Of a stretch of 64,000 nucleotides of DNA, positions 32,001-42,774 are shown in pieces. Location: contig OZ005617.1 of assembly GCA_963930655.1 (NCBI GenBank), positions 374,501 through 438,500 of the forward strand, read 5' to 3'. This DNA is from Myrica gale (lineage: Eukaryota; Streptophyta; Magnoliopsida; Fagales; Myricaceae). A program made the position numbers and the translations under genes. The first letter of the stretch is position 1. Every line of letters begins with the position of its first letter. The notes below the pieces were generated by a model. It was not told the DNA's origin. It did not search any database and worked only from the letters and a program-made list of their open reading frames with translations.

Positions 32001-35000
32001 CGATTGAAGATTTGCCCCTGAATGCAATGGTAGGTAAGAGACCTCCCAATTGGTTGTACCATTGCCAGTCACTATTTTGTTTCTCCAAACATGCTCCTAC
32101 CATTAATTTCCTGTAGTTGCAGACAAGACCTCTAAGATACAAAATTACAGATTAAAGTTTTTCGGATATGCCATAAATAAATACCATTTTCTTTAGTTTT
32201 CTATTAGTAAAAAGTATTGATCTTAAGCCCATATACGTAACTAATTTTCTTGCAAGGAATTTATAGGAGGTTATGAATATAAAGCCCCAATATGCCGTTT
32301 CATTTGACCTATAGATATGTTCTATTTTGCTTTTTATGAAAAAATTGGATTTATGAAATTGCTCGAATGTGTAGGTTATTGATACTTTCCTCAGTAAAGT
32401 AGTCAAGGATTTCTCAGCAATGCTTGTTTCCCAAGGCACTCAGGTAAGAGTTTGGGTATCATTGCCTGTCTTCTATGTAGCCGTACTTCAAGATAATTGA
32501 AAATAGTGAATCTGAACCACCAGCACTGAAACCAGTAACTATATTCGTAGCTTGGTGTTGTTCAACACCTCCGGTTTCTAAAAAAGGCTTCTTCATAGGC
32601 CAACGAAGAATATCTATGGAGTTACCCAACAAAAAAAAAGAATATCTATGGAGTTACTTACCCAACAAAACAAAAGAATATCTATGGAGTGGAGTGACTA
32701 TCCTTAATATCCTCTTCCCTATTTCCTCCCTTTTTGGCCTCTTTTTCCTTACTCGCAGGCAGATCATAGGTATTGTTGTTACAATTATCCTCCTGACTCT
32801 ATGCAATCTGTATCTGGCTCTTTCCTATCCTCTACAGCTCGGATTATTTTTAAAGAAACTAATGAAAGGTGGCACCGGTTCCTTGTCAAAGTATGAATTC
32901 CTGGCAGCCATTTCACAGTATCTCAATCAAAGAACTAGTTTGGTCTCAAGTGATTTCTCCGAGTTCTGTAGTTGTGGTGGGAAACGCAATGGTACTCTGC
33001 ATAATGTCAATCTGTCTGCTGACCATGCAGAACTGATTACTATTCAACAGAAGCAGCTTGAGGTATGAAAATTTGCTCGCCAAACTTATTGGTTCTCTCC
33101 CAATGCCTCAATATTACGTTAGTATCTTTTACTGGAAATGGAAAATGTCTAGCTTCATCCTGCATTTTCTCGTTGACCCAATTCAAAAGTAGATTCTAGT
33201 GTACTCACTTGGATGTTTATTCTTGCATTGCTTGCAATGCGAAGTACAAAGTAAATGTTGACATGTCCTTTTATTTATTACTATGCTTTATGATTATCCA
33301 CTGTCCTTATGTTTCAGGATCTAAAATTATCTTTGGAAGAGACGAAATCAGGGGTGAAACAGGTCCACTCAGATTGGGAGGAAGAACTGAGTAGGCTTGG
33401 TGAGAACCTAGAGACTGATCTCTTTTAAGAATATTCCGTCTTGTATTTTGTTGATGTAGAAAGATTTGGGTAAAACATTTACCTTTTCTGTCTGCTCAGA
33501 GAATCATATTAAGGGCCTTGAAGTCACGTCCTCTTCCTATCAGGAGATTTTAGAGGAAAACCGCCTACTTTACAATCAAATCCAAGACCTCAAAGGTGTT
33601 TATCTGAAGCTTTTTAACCTCCAACTTGATGATTTTTATGTGGTTGAGATAGGGAGCTTTACTAATGAATTTGGTTACTTCCAGGAACGATTAGGGTTTA
33701 TTGTAGAGTGAGGCCCTTCTTACCAGAGCAATCAAATGGGCAATCAACTGTAGACTACATTGGAGAAAATGGAAGTATCATGATCTTCAATCCCCTTAAG
33801 CAGGGAAAAGATGCCAGAAGAGTATTTTCATTCAACAAAGTGTACGGAACCAATGTCACACAAGGTTTGCTTTTTTAAGTCTAAAATGTACTTTGTGCAT
33901 TGCGGTTTGGTTGAATCTTGCTTTGATTATAGACCTGTTGCATAGTCCTATCAATATCAGCGACATATGAATGAATGTTATCTGTTGTTTATAGTTTGGA
34001 CATTTTAACTTATTTTTGGAGATTACTATGCAGAGCAAATATATGTCGATAGTCAACCGTTGATCAGGTCTGTTCTGGACGGTTATAATGCATGCATCTT
34101 TGCATATGGACAAACTGGCTCAGGGAAGACTTATACAATGGTATGCCATGTATTCTACCTGTAAATATTATATCTCACCGTTCAAATGGGCACCTTGAAC
34201 GCAAGGGCGGAAGAAGAATTTTAATTTAAGAAGGGTCTGCCCTTAAGCCTTTTAACAGGTTTCTGGTAGCAGCCCCCCCTCCCCTTCTCCCTTCTCAGAA
34301 GTATCCCATAATATCAGGACTTTTTTAACCCTTAGCTACCACTTTGGGCACAAAGACTAGTACCACTATTATGGTAGCATATCATACAATCCTCAACGAA
34401 GCAACTGAAGTTTGTTGGGTCTTGTCGTTTAGTTCCAGTTAGTTACTTCCTCTATTCTGAGCCATATATATTATGCTAATGGAGACGCCTGGAATAGTTT
34501 TAGCATCCTTCTTGGATTAGAACCTTTTGAATTGGTAGTTTTGTGGTGCGCTCTCCACAGCATATTTTAGCTCCTTGTTCTACAAAGGAAAACAATCTCT
34601 CTTTCATGAACATGGAATCCCCAATAGCCATCAATGACAACACAAGTGTCAATATAAATCTCATGAAAACAGAAGGAAAAATATACAGACTAATAAATCC
34701 GTCGTTATTGTCTCAGTATTTATTTATATGGCTCAAATAACAATTTCTCTATTTCCTTTTCATAGAGTGGCCCAGATTTGACATCTGAGGAGACATGGGG
34801 TGTAAACTATCGAGCCCTTCGAGACTTGTTTCAGATATCAAAGGCGAGGGCAGATATCATAAAATATGAAGTTGGAGTCCAGATGATTGAAATATACAAT
34901 GAACAAGTGAGAGATCTACTAGTCAGTGATGGCTCTAACAGAAGATATCTTTTCACAAGATTTACTTGCTATAATTTAAACAACCTGATAAGCGTTCCTG

Positions 35001-37320
35001 TGCATTTTTCCATCTGAGTTGAATGTTGTGAATCATGGATTTGCTGAAATCGTGTACTATATTCGTCCTTTGTACCTTAACTTCATGCACATTAGATATC
35101 CGAAACAACTCTCAGTTGAATGGCCTTAATGTCCCCGATGCAAGCCTGGTTCCAGTTACATGTACTCAAGATGTTCTTGAACTGATGAGGATTGGCCAAA
35201 AGAATCGCGCTGTGGGTGCTACAGCTCTAAATGAGAGGAGTAGCCGTTCACATAGGTAGAGGCTTTCTTCTTTTAAATTTGTGATTCTTTTCTTTGTTAT
35301 TACTACACCTAACAATTTACTTTCTACTAATTTTTGGATCTCACTCTCCTTTTGCAGTGTTTTAACCGTTCATGTCCATGGAAAAGAGTTAGTTTCCAAT
35401 TCCATTCTTAGGGGTTGCCTCCACCTAGTTGATTTGGCTGGAAGTGAAAGAGTGGACAAATCTGAAGCAGTTGGTGAGAGACTGAAGGAAGCTCAACATA
35501 TAAATAGATCACTTTCTGCACTTGGAGATGTCATCTCTGCTCTTGCACAAAAGAGTACACATATTCCTTATAGGAATAGCAAGCTTACTCAAGTATTGCA
35601 AGATTCTTTAGGTAACATAGAAATCGTGACTTCCTCCTAACACCTTTCTTTCTTTCATTGGTCTTATCACATTCCATCTTAATTAGGTGGGCAGGCAAAA
35701 ACATTGATGTTCGTACATATAAATCCTGAACTAAATGCTCTTGGTGAAACAATTAGCACACTCAAGTTTGCTGAGAGGGTTGCCTCCATAGAACTTGGGG
35801 CAGCCCGATCCAATAAAGAAACTGGTGAAATCCGAGATCTTAAAGAAGAGGTTTGTTTTTCATCATTTTCCTCTGCTTTTTCCATAATGACTTTTACTTG
35901 AACACTTACAATTCCCTTCTATCTATGTAGATATCGAACCTTAAACTGGCATTGGAGAGGAAAGAAACTGAACTAGAGCAAATGAAAGCTGGAAATTATC
36001 GAACCATGACAGAGTCCCAAAGACCAAGAGCTGTTTCACCTTTTCGAATGCCAAAATGTGGTAACACTAACAGCCTGAGGCCTGAAACTTGTCAGCAACC
36101 CATTGATGATCCGAGAAGCTCTGAGGTAAGTCATAGCAGTCAGGTATTTTTTTAGTTGAAAAAGTAACAGCGTTTGTTAATGCTACCTCAAGTATGTATG
36201 AACAAATGCTTGGAAGCTTCTTAGGAATGAAAAAAATGGGTAATATCTCTTGTAATGAAATTTGATTTTCAGGCTAGAAGTTGTTCTTCTGGTAAGCAGA
36301 GGAGGTCAAGATTTCCCTCTGCCTTTGCGGACAAGGAGATCACACCAAAGATACCTTTTCTAGCTGAAGAAAGATTACTAGGATCCTGCAAGCCAAGGTC
36401 ACCTTCCCCTCCTGTTAGGAGATCAATGTCCACTGACCGAGGGTCTGTCATAAAGAGCAAGGTCAAAGTTGACACAACTGACAACCAACTAATTGCCAAA
36501 GTACCATTTCCAGCTAGAGTTTCTGTTAATAAATCTGTTGCTGCAATGCCAATGATGCCTTCGAAAGATAGCAATTCAAGGGTCTATATTGGTTCACAAG
36601 AGCCAGCAAAACCTGAGAATATTTCAGTTGCTTTATTCAGCCTCCAGAAGGTGAGCACCAGGAAAGTTTACCCAGAACATGAAGAAGAAAAGTTTAAGCA
36701 AGCTCTTAATGCAAGGCAAGGCGGCATTAGAAAAGGCAAGGCTGAAAGTAAAGCCAAGGCAAAGCATAATCAACTTCCAACAAGGATTCAGAAGTCTGAG
36801 GTGGCGACTACATTGCTTCCTGACGTGGACACTTCTGGTGAAAAGATGGAGGAAGCACCAAGAAAGAGCGACTTCTCTGAGCTGGAAAATGAGCAGGGCC
36901 TTGTTGGGTCACCAGCGCATTGTTCTATGAAGGTGAAAAAGCTTCGACAGAACTTCTCACGGATCTCCCAAACTCTTGAACCAAGGTATAATGAAAAACT
37001 TGTCTCTCGAGGGACTTTAAATGTCGAGTGGAAGCTTGAAAAAAAAAAGTGCTTGGTTGTTGAGTACTTGGACACAAAGAAAGATGATTTTCTCTTTCTC
37101 TAGTTACTTGATTATAGGTGACTCCGTACCGTCGTTGTTCATAAACGTGACATTTTGTATTACATGCAGGGGACTAGTGGAACCCTTGTTGGCTGAGAAA
37201 CTTGACAACCAGATTCCAAGTGGTCTAATTCGCCTTCCCAAGGAAGGCAGCAACACATCAATGCCTGAATTTAGGAGGAGCCGCTCTACACCTCGCGGGA
37301 AATTTATGATCTTACCTTGA
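29068..37320 (+). CDS. kinesin-14 motor protein with N-terminal calponin-homology domain
   Basis: Seventeen coding exons join in frame to 1132 residues: 29068-29218, 30785-30948, 31337-31480, 31670-32029, 32375-32443, 32838-33062, 33318-33399, 33500-33595, 33685-33864, 34034-34140, 34766-34944, 35091-35255, 35358-35611, 35687-35850, 35931-36125, 36273-36985, 37170-37320. A CH domain (about 50-160, [12 protein letters not shown] through [14 protein letters not shown]) precedes a coiled coil. The motor begins [11 protein letters not shown] (431) and has the P-loop [11 protein letters not shown] (about 516-526), switch I NERSSRSH and switch II DLAGSER. A basic, Ser/Pro-rich tail follows. A neck before the motor indicates a minus-end-directed KIN-14; CH-domain members link microtubules with actin or organelles. 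The intron 34945-35090 is AT-AC (see findings); the others are GT-AG. Confidence 0.93.
29460..29860. repeat. degenerate tandem motif in the first coding intron of the kinesin gene
   Basis: Variants of a motif like GAGTTTTCTGACAGGTGGTA recur at roughly 29620, 29703, 29745 and 29810, separated by T- or TC-rich runs. The copies are too diverged to give an exact period. A further diverged copy may lie near 30012. Confidence 0.45.
32606..32692. repeat. three tandem copies of a 33-37 bp unit in a kinesin intron
   Basis: AGAATATCTATGGAGTTA followed by CCCAACAAAA-type DNA occurs at about 32607, 32639 and 32674. The third copy is truncated after GGAGT. The array lies in the intron between the exons ending at 32443 and starting at 32838. 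Confidence 0.75.
34945..35090 (+). other. candidate U12-type AT-AC intron of the kinesin gene
   Basis: The 146-bp intron starts ATATCTTTT and ends AC. It has TACCTTAAC (35073-35081) about 10 nt before the 3' end, close to the U12 branch-site consensus. Removing it joins codons to give GSNRRLDIRNNS in frame, as expected in kinesin-14 motors. No GT-AG alternative I tried keeps the frame. Confidence 0.82.
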
Positions 37321-37727
37321 TGATTTCACAATATAAGTCATTTATAATTTATTGCCACTAATTTTTTTTTTCCTTCAAATTTTGTACAGTGAATTATATT
37401 AGTTTCATGGAGTTGCAAACTGCATAGCTCTTCTGCCTCTTCAACGAGGATTCCAATGATGTTCTGGAGGGGAATATGGTGGAACCTTTCACTTCTACTG
37501 ATAGATTTTATGGGCCTATTTCTCTATAACGTATGATACTGATCTTTTTTTTATTCCCTGGTTATGATACTTGTGTCTTGAGTGTCCATCCTGAAGCAGC
37601 TTTTGATACTATCTCTCATGTAAAGTTGCGGTTACATATGTATTGGCCATACTATAATTGTCAAAAATCTTACAGTGGAAAGAACTTATTTATATAGAAG
37701 ATTTCTTAATGCAGCTATTTTCAGGAG
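37321..37727. other. 3' flank of the kinesin gene
   Basis: This stretch lies between the kinesin stop codon and the copia insertion and probably contains the kinesin 3' untranslated region. No gene is seen. Confidence 0.55.
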
Positions 37728-37732
37728 AAAGT

Positions 37733-37987
37733 TGACAATTTAGAAAGCTTTGCCCAGAAAAACTATCCTTGTCTCTATCAAGACTTCTCATTATATAGAC
37801 ACATTCTAATGCTATACGAATTGCACTGCTATACAAGGAAACCAAAGCTGTACACGGAGAGAAAATCAAGTTGTAACGTTGTAACGTAAACAAGCTGTAA
37901 TGTTGTAACGTAAAGAAGTTGTAACGTAAACTCGAATTTGAAATTCGAATTGGCCATAAAATGGCCAGCGAGAGATTTCCGTTGACA
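37733..37987 (-). repeat. 3' LTR of the copia element
   Basis: The 255-bp repeat is flanked outside by AAAGT. Its few differences from the other LTR cluster near GTAACGTAAA and GGCCATAAAA in the last 70 bp (plus-strand order). It contains several copies of GTTGTAACG/TGTAACGTAAA. Confidence 0.95.
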
Positions 37988-37997
37988 TCCCCCCTCA
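37988..37997 (-). other. polypurine tract of the copia element
   Basis: TGAGGGGGGA on the minus strand abuts the 3' LTR exactly where the plus-strand primer is expected. It overlaps the stop codon of the RT/RNase H frame at 37995-37997. Confidence 0.85.
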
Positions 37998-39737
37998 AAT
38001 TGATGCTGGTAAGTCGACAAGCAGCAATTTGTTAACAAGGAAGTGATGGCGCTGACGTGTCATGGACTTGGTGAAGATATCCGCAACCTGGAGAACGGTG
38101 GAAATGTGTGGGAGGGTGATAACCTTACGATCAAAAGCTTCGCGAATGGAATGACAGTCGACCTCAATGTGCTTGGTTCGCTCATGAAATACAGGATTAG
38201 CGGCAATTTGGATGGCACTCGTGTTGTCGCCATGAAGAGGAGTGGGTTGGGTCTGTGAGAAACCAAGTTCGGTGAGGAGACCACGGAGCCAAATGATTTC
38301 AGAGCAGGCAGCAGACATAGCACGGTATTCTGCCTCAGTGGAGGACTTAGAGACACATTCCTGCTTTTTGCATTTCCAAGAGATAAGAGAATCACCGAGA
38401 AACATGCACCATCCAGTAGTTGATCTTCGGGTATCGGGGCAACCAGCCCAGTCGGCATCACAATATGCTTGTAGCTGAGGCGAAGCATGAGCAGGAAAAA
38501 ATAAACCACGTTGAGAAGAGCCAAGAAGATACCGAATTATGCGACGAACAGCGGCTAGGTGAAGATGTCGAGGAGATTGCATGAACTTGCTGACAGTATG
38601 AACAACATAAGAGATGTCTGGTCGTGTGATGATGAGGTAGATAAGACTACCAACCAACTTGCGATAGTGAGTGGGATCATCAAGAAGGTCTCCTGCATCA
38701 CTTCGATATTTGACATTTATTTTCATAGGAGTGTCCACAGGAGTTGTCTCAGTCAAGCGAGCCATAGTGACAAGATCTTGAATATATTTGCTTTGAGTCA
38801 AGAAAATACCATGAGGTGAACGATGTACCTCCAAGCCCAAAAAATAGGTGAGATGGCCGAGATCTTTCATATGGAAAGTAGTATGTAACATCTGCTGAAG
38901 CTTAGAGATGGCATCAAGATCGGAACCAGTAATGATAATGTCATCCACGTAGACAAGAAGAAGGACGATACCATTAACAGTCTTTTGAAGAAATAAAGAT
39001 GAATCATACTGACTTTGGGTGAAAGAGAAGCCAAGTAGAGTGCTCCGAAATTTCTCAAACCATGCCCTTGGTGCTTGCTTTAAACCATACAGAGAACGCT
39101 TTAATCTGCACACGTTATTGGGAGAAGAAATAGGCATACCAGAAGGAAGTTTCATGTATACTTCTTCCTTGAGATCTCCATGTAAGAAAGCATTCTTGAC
39201 ATCCATTTGATGTAAGGGCCAAGATTGGGAGGAGGCAAGCGCAAGAATGATGCGTACAGTAGTCATCTTGGCCACAGGTGCGAAGGTCTCGTCGTAGTCC
39301 AAACCATATTCTTGTTTGTTTCCAAGAGCCACCAGCCGGGCCTTGTAGCGGTCTAATGATCCGTCCGACCGAAGCTTGATAGAAAATACCCATTTACTGC
39401 CAATTGGGTTCACAGATGGAGGGCAAGGCACAATGTCCCAAGTGTTATTTTCTTCAAGTGCTTGGAGCTCTGCGTCCATTGCTTTCTGCCAACACTCTTG
39501 TTCCATGGCCTGTTTATAAGATGAAGGAATAGGAATGGAAGACAAAGTGGCAATCAAGGAGAAAGGAAAGGAAGGACCAAACCAAATAGGGGGTCGACGA
39601 ACGCGAGTACTTTTTCTGAGAGGCGCAGGAGCAGCGGTGGAAGCTGAAACAGGACCAGTAACCAAGGAATGATCGAGAGGAGGCTCAGGGGGAGCTGTAG
39701 GAGGATCCAGGGCAGGTGGGGCACGTCTTTGATACAC
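37995..39737 (-). CDS. copia reverse transcriptase-RNase H segment
   Basis: An open frame of 580 codons encodes the C-terminal half of the copia polyprotein. The reverse transcriptase has KWVFSIKLRSDGSLDRYKAR, FAPVAKMTTVR, HQMDVKNAFLHGDL, SLYGLKQAPRAW and the catalytic YVDD. RNase H has AYCDADWAGCPDTRRSTTGW, SKSSTEAEYRA, and the C-terminal HIEVDCHSIREAF and VADIFTKSM. The frame is offset by one from the integrase segment, and the first in-frame start is only GTG. It is therefore a fragment of a longer polyprotein, separated by frameshift, not an independent gene. Confidence 0.93.
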   Translation of the reverse strand: MYQRRAPPALDPPTAPPEPPLDHSLVTGPVSASTAAPAPLRKSTRVRRPPIWFGPSFPFSLIATLSSIPIPSSYKQAMEQECWQKAMDAELQALEENNTWDIVPCPPSVNPIGSKWVFSIKLRSDGSLDRYKARLVALGNKQEYGLDYDETFAPVAKMTTVRIILALASSQSWPLHQMDVKNAFLHGDLKEEVYMKLPSGMPISSPNNVCRLKRSLYGLKQAPRAWFEKFRSTLLGFSFTQSQYDSSLFLQKTVNGIVLLLVYVDDIIITGSDLDAISKLQQMLHTTFHMKDLGHLTYFLGLEVHRSPHGIFLTQSKYIQDLVTMARLTETTPVDTPMKINVKYRSDAGDLLDDPTHYRKLVGSLIYLIITRPDISYVVHTVSKFMQSPRHLHLAAVRRIIRYLLGSSQRGLFFPAHASPQLQAYCDADWAGCPDTRRSTTGWCMFLGDSLISWKCKKQECVSKSSTEAEYRAMSAACSEIIWLRGLLTELGFSQTQPTPLHGDNTSAIQIAANPVFHERTKHIEVDCHSIREAFDRKVITLPHISTVLQVADIFTKSMTRQRHHFLVNKLLLVDLPASI

Positions 39738-41406
39738 TATGAGAAGCTTTGTACTGGGGAATCTGCAGGAGAGTCAGAAAATATAGGCATGGCAGATCTT
39801 GATGAAGAAATAAGATCACAATGAGTGATAAAAAGTATTGATTTTCCAAAAAAATCACATTCCGAGATATACGAGTTCTACGAAGCTGAGGGTCATAACA
39901 TATAAAACCCTTATGAGAGACAAAATAGCCGAGGAAAGCACATTTGACTGACTGAGCTGTGAGTTTTGTGCGTTCGTGATCTGGAAGATGAACAAAACAC
40001 ACACAACCAAAGGTACGAAGATTAGAATACTGTGGAGCATGACCAAATAAACGAAGGAAAGGAGATACATGGCCCAAGGATGGAGAAGGTAAGCGGTTGA
40101 TAAGGTGGACAGCTGTGGACATGGCTTCACACCAGAAACGAGGTGGTACGGAAGACTCAAGAAGAAGGGTGCGAACAACATCAAGGAGGTGACGATTCTT
40201 TCTCTCAGCCACACCATTTTGTTGTGGTGTGGATGGACAAGATCGTTGAGAAATTATCCCTTTAGTTTGAAGGAATTCCTGAAAAATATTAGACATGTAT
40301 TCTCCTCCATTGTCAGAACGCAGAACTTTTATTTTAGCAGAAAATTGAGTTTCAATATGAGCACAAAAAATCTTAAACATAGAAAAAACATCGCTCTTAG
40401 AGTGGAGAAAGTATATCCAAGTGAATCGACTATAATCGTCAATAAATGTGACGAAATATTTGTAGTGAGCGTGAGAAATTACAGGTGACATGCCCCACAC
40501 ATCACTATGTATTAATTCAAATGGACGAACTTCATGAGAAGTGTGAATGGGAAAAGGGAGAGTTTTGCTTTTCCCAAGTTTACACGAAGTGCAATCAAAA
40601 TGGACAGAACTATGAGAAAAAGATGTTTTATTCCCAAGTAAGCCAGAATGTAACAAAGTATGCAATACATGAGGATTTGGATGTCCTAGACGCCTACGCC
40701 ACATTTGGGGATCAACTTGAACAAAATGACAAGAAATAACAGACGAAGGTAAATGAGATAAGGGTAAATGTAGTGGAAAAAGCCGCCCCACTTTAGGCCC
40801 CTTCACGATCATCCTCCCGGATACTTGATCCTGCACAACACAACCAGATTGAGAAAATTGAACATGACAACCATTGTCAACCAACTGACCCACAGAAACA
40901 AGGTTAGTAGAAAGAGCAGAAGAAACAAAAACATTTGTTAATGAAGGAGAAACATCACCAACAGCAGTGATGGACAAAGGACTGTCATCAGCAGTATGTA
41001 TCTCGAGATTGCCTGTATACTTTTTGACATTTGAAAGAGGAACAACACTATTGGTCATATGGTGGGAAGCTCCGGAATCAAAATACCAAGGTTGTGATAC
41101 TGGAAATTGTTTACCTGATACCCCTAATGCCGAGAATGCAGAAATGATCATTTGTTGTATCATTTCAGGAGTGATGGAGGGAACAGGACTCGGAACATGT
41201 GGTGAAGGAGAAGCGATAGTTGCAGGGCTATTGGCACTTGAGGAGTCAATTGAGACACTGTAGGCTTTTTCAGACTTCTTTGGAGGTCGAATAGAGCATT
41301 CTTTGATGATGTGGCCAGGTTTTTTGCAATAGTGACAGAACTTTTTGGAGCAATTAGTAGCATAATGACCAAATCCCTTGCAGCTGAAGCACTGGACAGT
41401 ACTCAT
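39685..41406 (-). CDS. copia zinc knuckle, protease and integrase segment
   Basis: An open frame of 573 codons. It starts with two zinc-knuckle motifs (CFSCKGFGHYATNC and CHYCKKPGHIIKEC), continues with the aspartic protease active site in WYFDSGASHHMT, a GAG-pre-integrase HH-CC region (RRLGHPNPHVLHTLL ... CTSCKLGK), and the integrase core (FIDDYSRFTWIYFL, LRSDNGGEYMS, NGVAERKNRHLLDV). The last 45 or so codons read in an unnatural frame before a stop. The segment is in the same frame as gag upstream but separated from it by two stop codons. Confidence 0.93.
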   Translation of the reverse strand: MSTVQCFSCKGFGHYATNCSKKFCHYCKKPGHIIKECSIRPPKKSEKAYSVSIDSSSANSPATIASPSPHVPSPVPSITPEMIQQMIISAFSALGVSGKQFPVSQPWYFDSGASHHMTNSVVPLSNVKKYTGNLEIHTADDSPLSITAVGDVSPSLTNVFVSSALSTNLVSVGQLVDNGCHVQFSQSGCVVQDQVSGRMIVKGPKVGRLFPLHLPLSHLPSSVISCHFVQVDPQMWRRRLGHPNPHVLHTLLHSGLLGNKTSFSHSSVHFDCTSCKLGKSKTLPFPIHTSHEVRPFELIHSDVWGMSPVISHAHYKYFVTFIDDYSRFTWIYFLHSKSDVFSMFKIFCAHIETQFSAKIKVLRSDNGGEYMSNIFQEFLQTKGIISQRSCPSTPQQNGVAERKNRHLLDVVRTLLLESSVPPRFWCEAMSTAVHLINRLPSPSLGHVSPFLRLFGHAPQYSNLRTFGCVCFVHLPDHERTKLTAQSVKCAFLGYFVSHKGFICYDPQLRRTRISRNVIFLENQYFLSLIVILFLHQDLPCLYFLTLLQIPQYKASHSVSKTCPTCPGSSYSSP

Positions 41407-41475
41407 GTCCCTTCCGCGATTCTTCCCTTGTGCAGCATAAGCTACGGGAACAAGCGCAGGACTAGATTAGCGTTG

Positions 41476-42099
41476 TTACATGGTAGTGTGAGTAAGAAGA
41501 CGTTGCTCCTCAGGAAAGAGATCATTCAGACATACATCCAAAGTGGGCACAGTCTCTCGGTTCATGAGATTGGATCGTGTGACTTCAAACTCCGATCTGA
41601 GTTTCATAAGAAATTGATCTCGCATACTTGTTTCATAGACAGATTGAACTGCAGCAAGACCGTCAGGAGGGATAGTAGCATAAATGATATCAGTATACTC
41701 AGTCCAAAGATTCATAAAAAGGGAATAGAAATCAGAGATGGATAAGTTGTCCTGTGTAAGAGTGGATAACTCAAGTTCCAATTGAAACCGGCGAGCAGTA
41801 TTTGTGTGAATATAGAGTTTCTTCAAATAATTCCACATTTCAGCAGTAGTTTTGGAGAGTCGAAGATTTAAAATAATATGAGGCTCAACCGACCCGAGAA
41901 TCCATGACATAACTTGAGCATCCTTGACGATCCACTTAGTGTATTGCTCCTTTTCTTTGTCTTTGTCCGGAGAAGGACTACTGCCATCAACATGACCCCA
42001 TAGATCCTTGCCCGTGACAAAGACTCGGAATTGAAATGACCAGGCTGAGTAATTCTTGCCATGAAAGCGAACAAAGAAAGTATATGACTTGTCTGACAT
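41476..42099 (-). CDS. copia gag segment, truncated by stops
   Basis: From the ATG at 42099 this encodes 207 residues of a copia gag (Retrotran_gag/UBN2-type), with FHGKNYSAWSFQFRVFVTGK, MSWILGSVEPHI, MWNYLKKLYI and the gag-like LTQDNLSISDFYSLFMNLW. It ends at a TAA (41476-41478). A second in-frame TAA lies at 41467-41469, and the same frame then runs into the zinc knuckle ORF. The stops lie in the linker between capsid and nucleocapsid parts. The open frame also extends upstream into the leader and LTR, which I take as untranslated. Confidence 0.85.
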   Translation of the reverse strand: MSDKSYTFFVRFHGKNYSAWSFQFRVFVTGKDLWGHVDGSSPSPDKDKEKEQYTKWIVKDAQVMSWILGSVEPHIILNLRLSKTTAEMWNYLKKLYIHTNTARRFQLELELSTLTQDNLSISDFYSLFMNLWTEYTDIIYATIPPDGLAAVQSVYETSMRDQFLMKLRSEFEVTRSNLMNRETVPTLDVCLNDLFPEEQRLLTHTTM

Positions 42100-42499
42100 G
42101 TTGCAGAGTCGAAAAATATCACCCACGCCAAAAAAACAAAATGCAGACAAAGATAGCACCGAGACGAACACCCACAACCGGAAAAAAACACCCAAAATGA
42201 TGGCACCGAAAGCAACAGAAGATATCACCGAAACTAACCAAATAGCACCAATAGCAGTACCCAAAACAGAGAGCACCCACGCCGACACGAGTAAGACCAA
42301 AATCAACCCAAGCACCAAACTGAAATACGAGATTGCACCAACGAAAGTGGAAATAGAAAATACCACCACCGACGACAGCAAGAGACGAGATCCGCAAAAG
42401 AACCGAATTCGAGGAATGCGATCTGCAAGAGACGATGACCCAAAATGGTCCGTCGACAGCAAGAGACGAGAAAGAAACAAAGGTATGGAGTTTATACGA

Positions 42500-42514
42500 G
42501 TGGCTCCGATACCA
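42500..42514 (-). other. primer binding site of the copia element (initiator tRNA-Met)
   Basis: Directly after the 5' LTR the minus strand reads TGGTATCGGAGCCAC. This is complementary to the 3' end (with CCA) of plant initiator tRNA-Met except for one or two positions. The initiator tRNA gene at 5218-5289 of this window would pair with two mismatches. Confidence 0.85.
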
Positions 42515-42769
42515 TGACAATTTAGAAAGCTTTGCCCAGAAAAACTATCCTTGTCTCTATCAAGACTTCTCATTATATAGACACATTCTAATGCTATACG
42601 AATTGCACTGCTATACAAGGAAACCAAAGCTGTACACGGAGAGAAAATCAAGTTGTAACGTTGTAACGTAAACAAGCTGTAATGTTGTAACGTAAAGAAT
42701 CTGTAACGTAAATTCGAATTTGAAATTCGAATTGGCCATAAAATAGCCAACGAGAGATTTCCGTTGACA
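42515..42769 (-). repeat. 5' LTR of the copia element
   Basis: The 255-bp repeat has the same length as the other LTR. It is flanked outside by AAAGT (42770-42774), the target duplication. It should contain the element's promoter. Confidence 0.95.
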
Positions 42770-42774
42770 AAAGT

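Larger units (their letters stand above)
37733..42769 (-). mobile_element. Ty1/copia LTR retrotransposon, coding region broken
   Basis: The element is 5,037 bp, oriented on the minus strand. It has 255-bp LTRs at each end (TGTCAACGG to TTTAAATTGTCA style TG...CA termini), a primer binding site beside the 5' LTR, a polypurine tract beside the 3' LTR, and a 5-bp target duplication AAAGT (37728-37732 and 42770-42774). The LTRs differ at about 5 of 255 positions, so the insertion is not ancient. The gene order gag, protease, integrase, reverse transcriptase, RNase H is copia-type. Two in-frame stops at the end of the gag segment and at least one frameshift between integrase and reverse transcriptase make it non-autonomous. 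Confidence 0.96.

Noticed and set aside
42089..42517. 142-codon plus-strand frame antisense to the copia leader and gag start
   Set aside because: It is the shadow of the copia leader, with a Lys/Thr-rich composition and no family resemblance.
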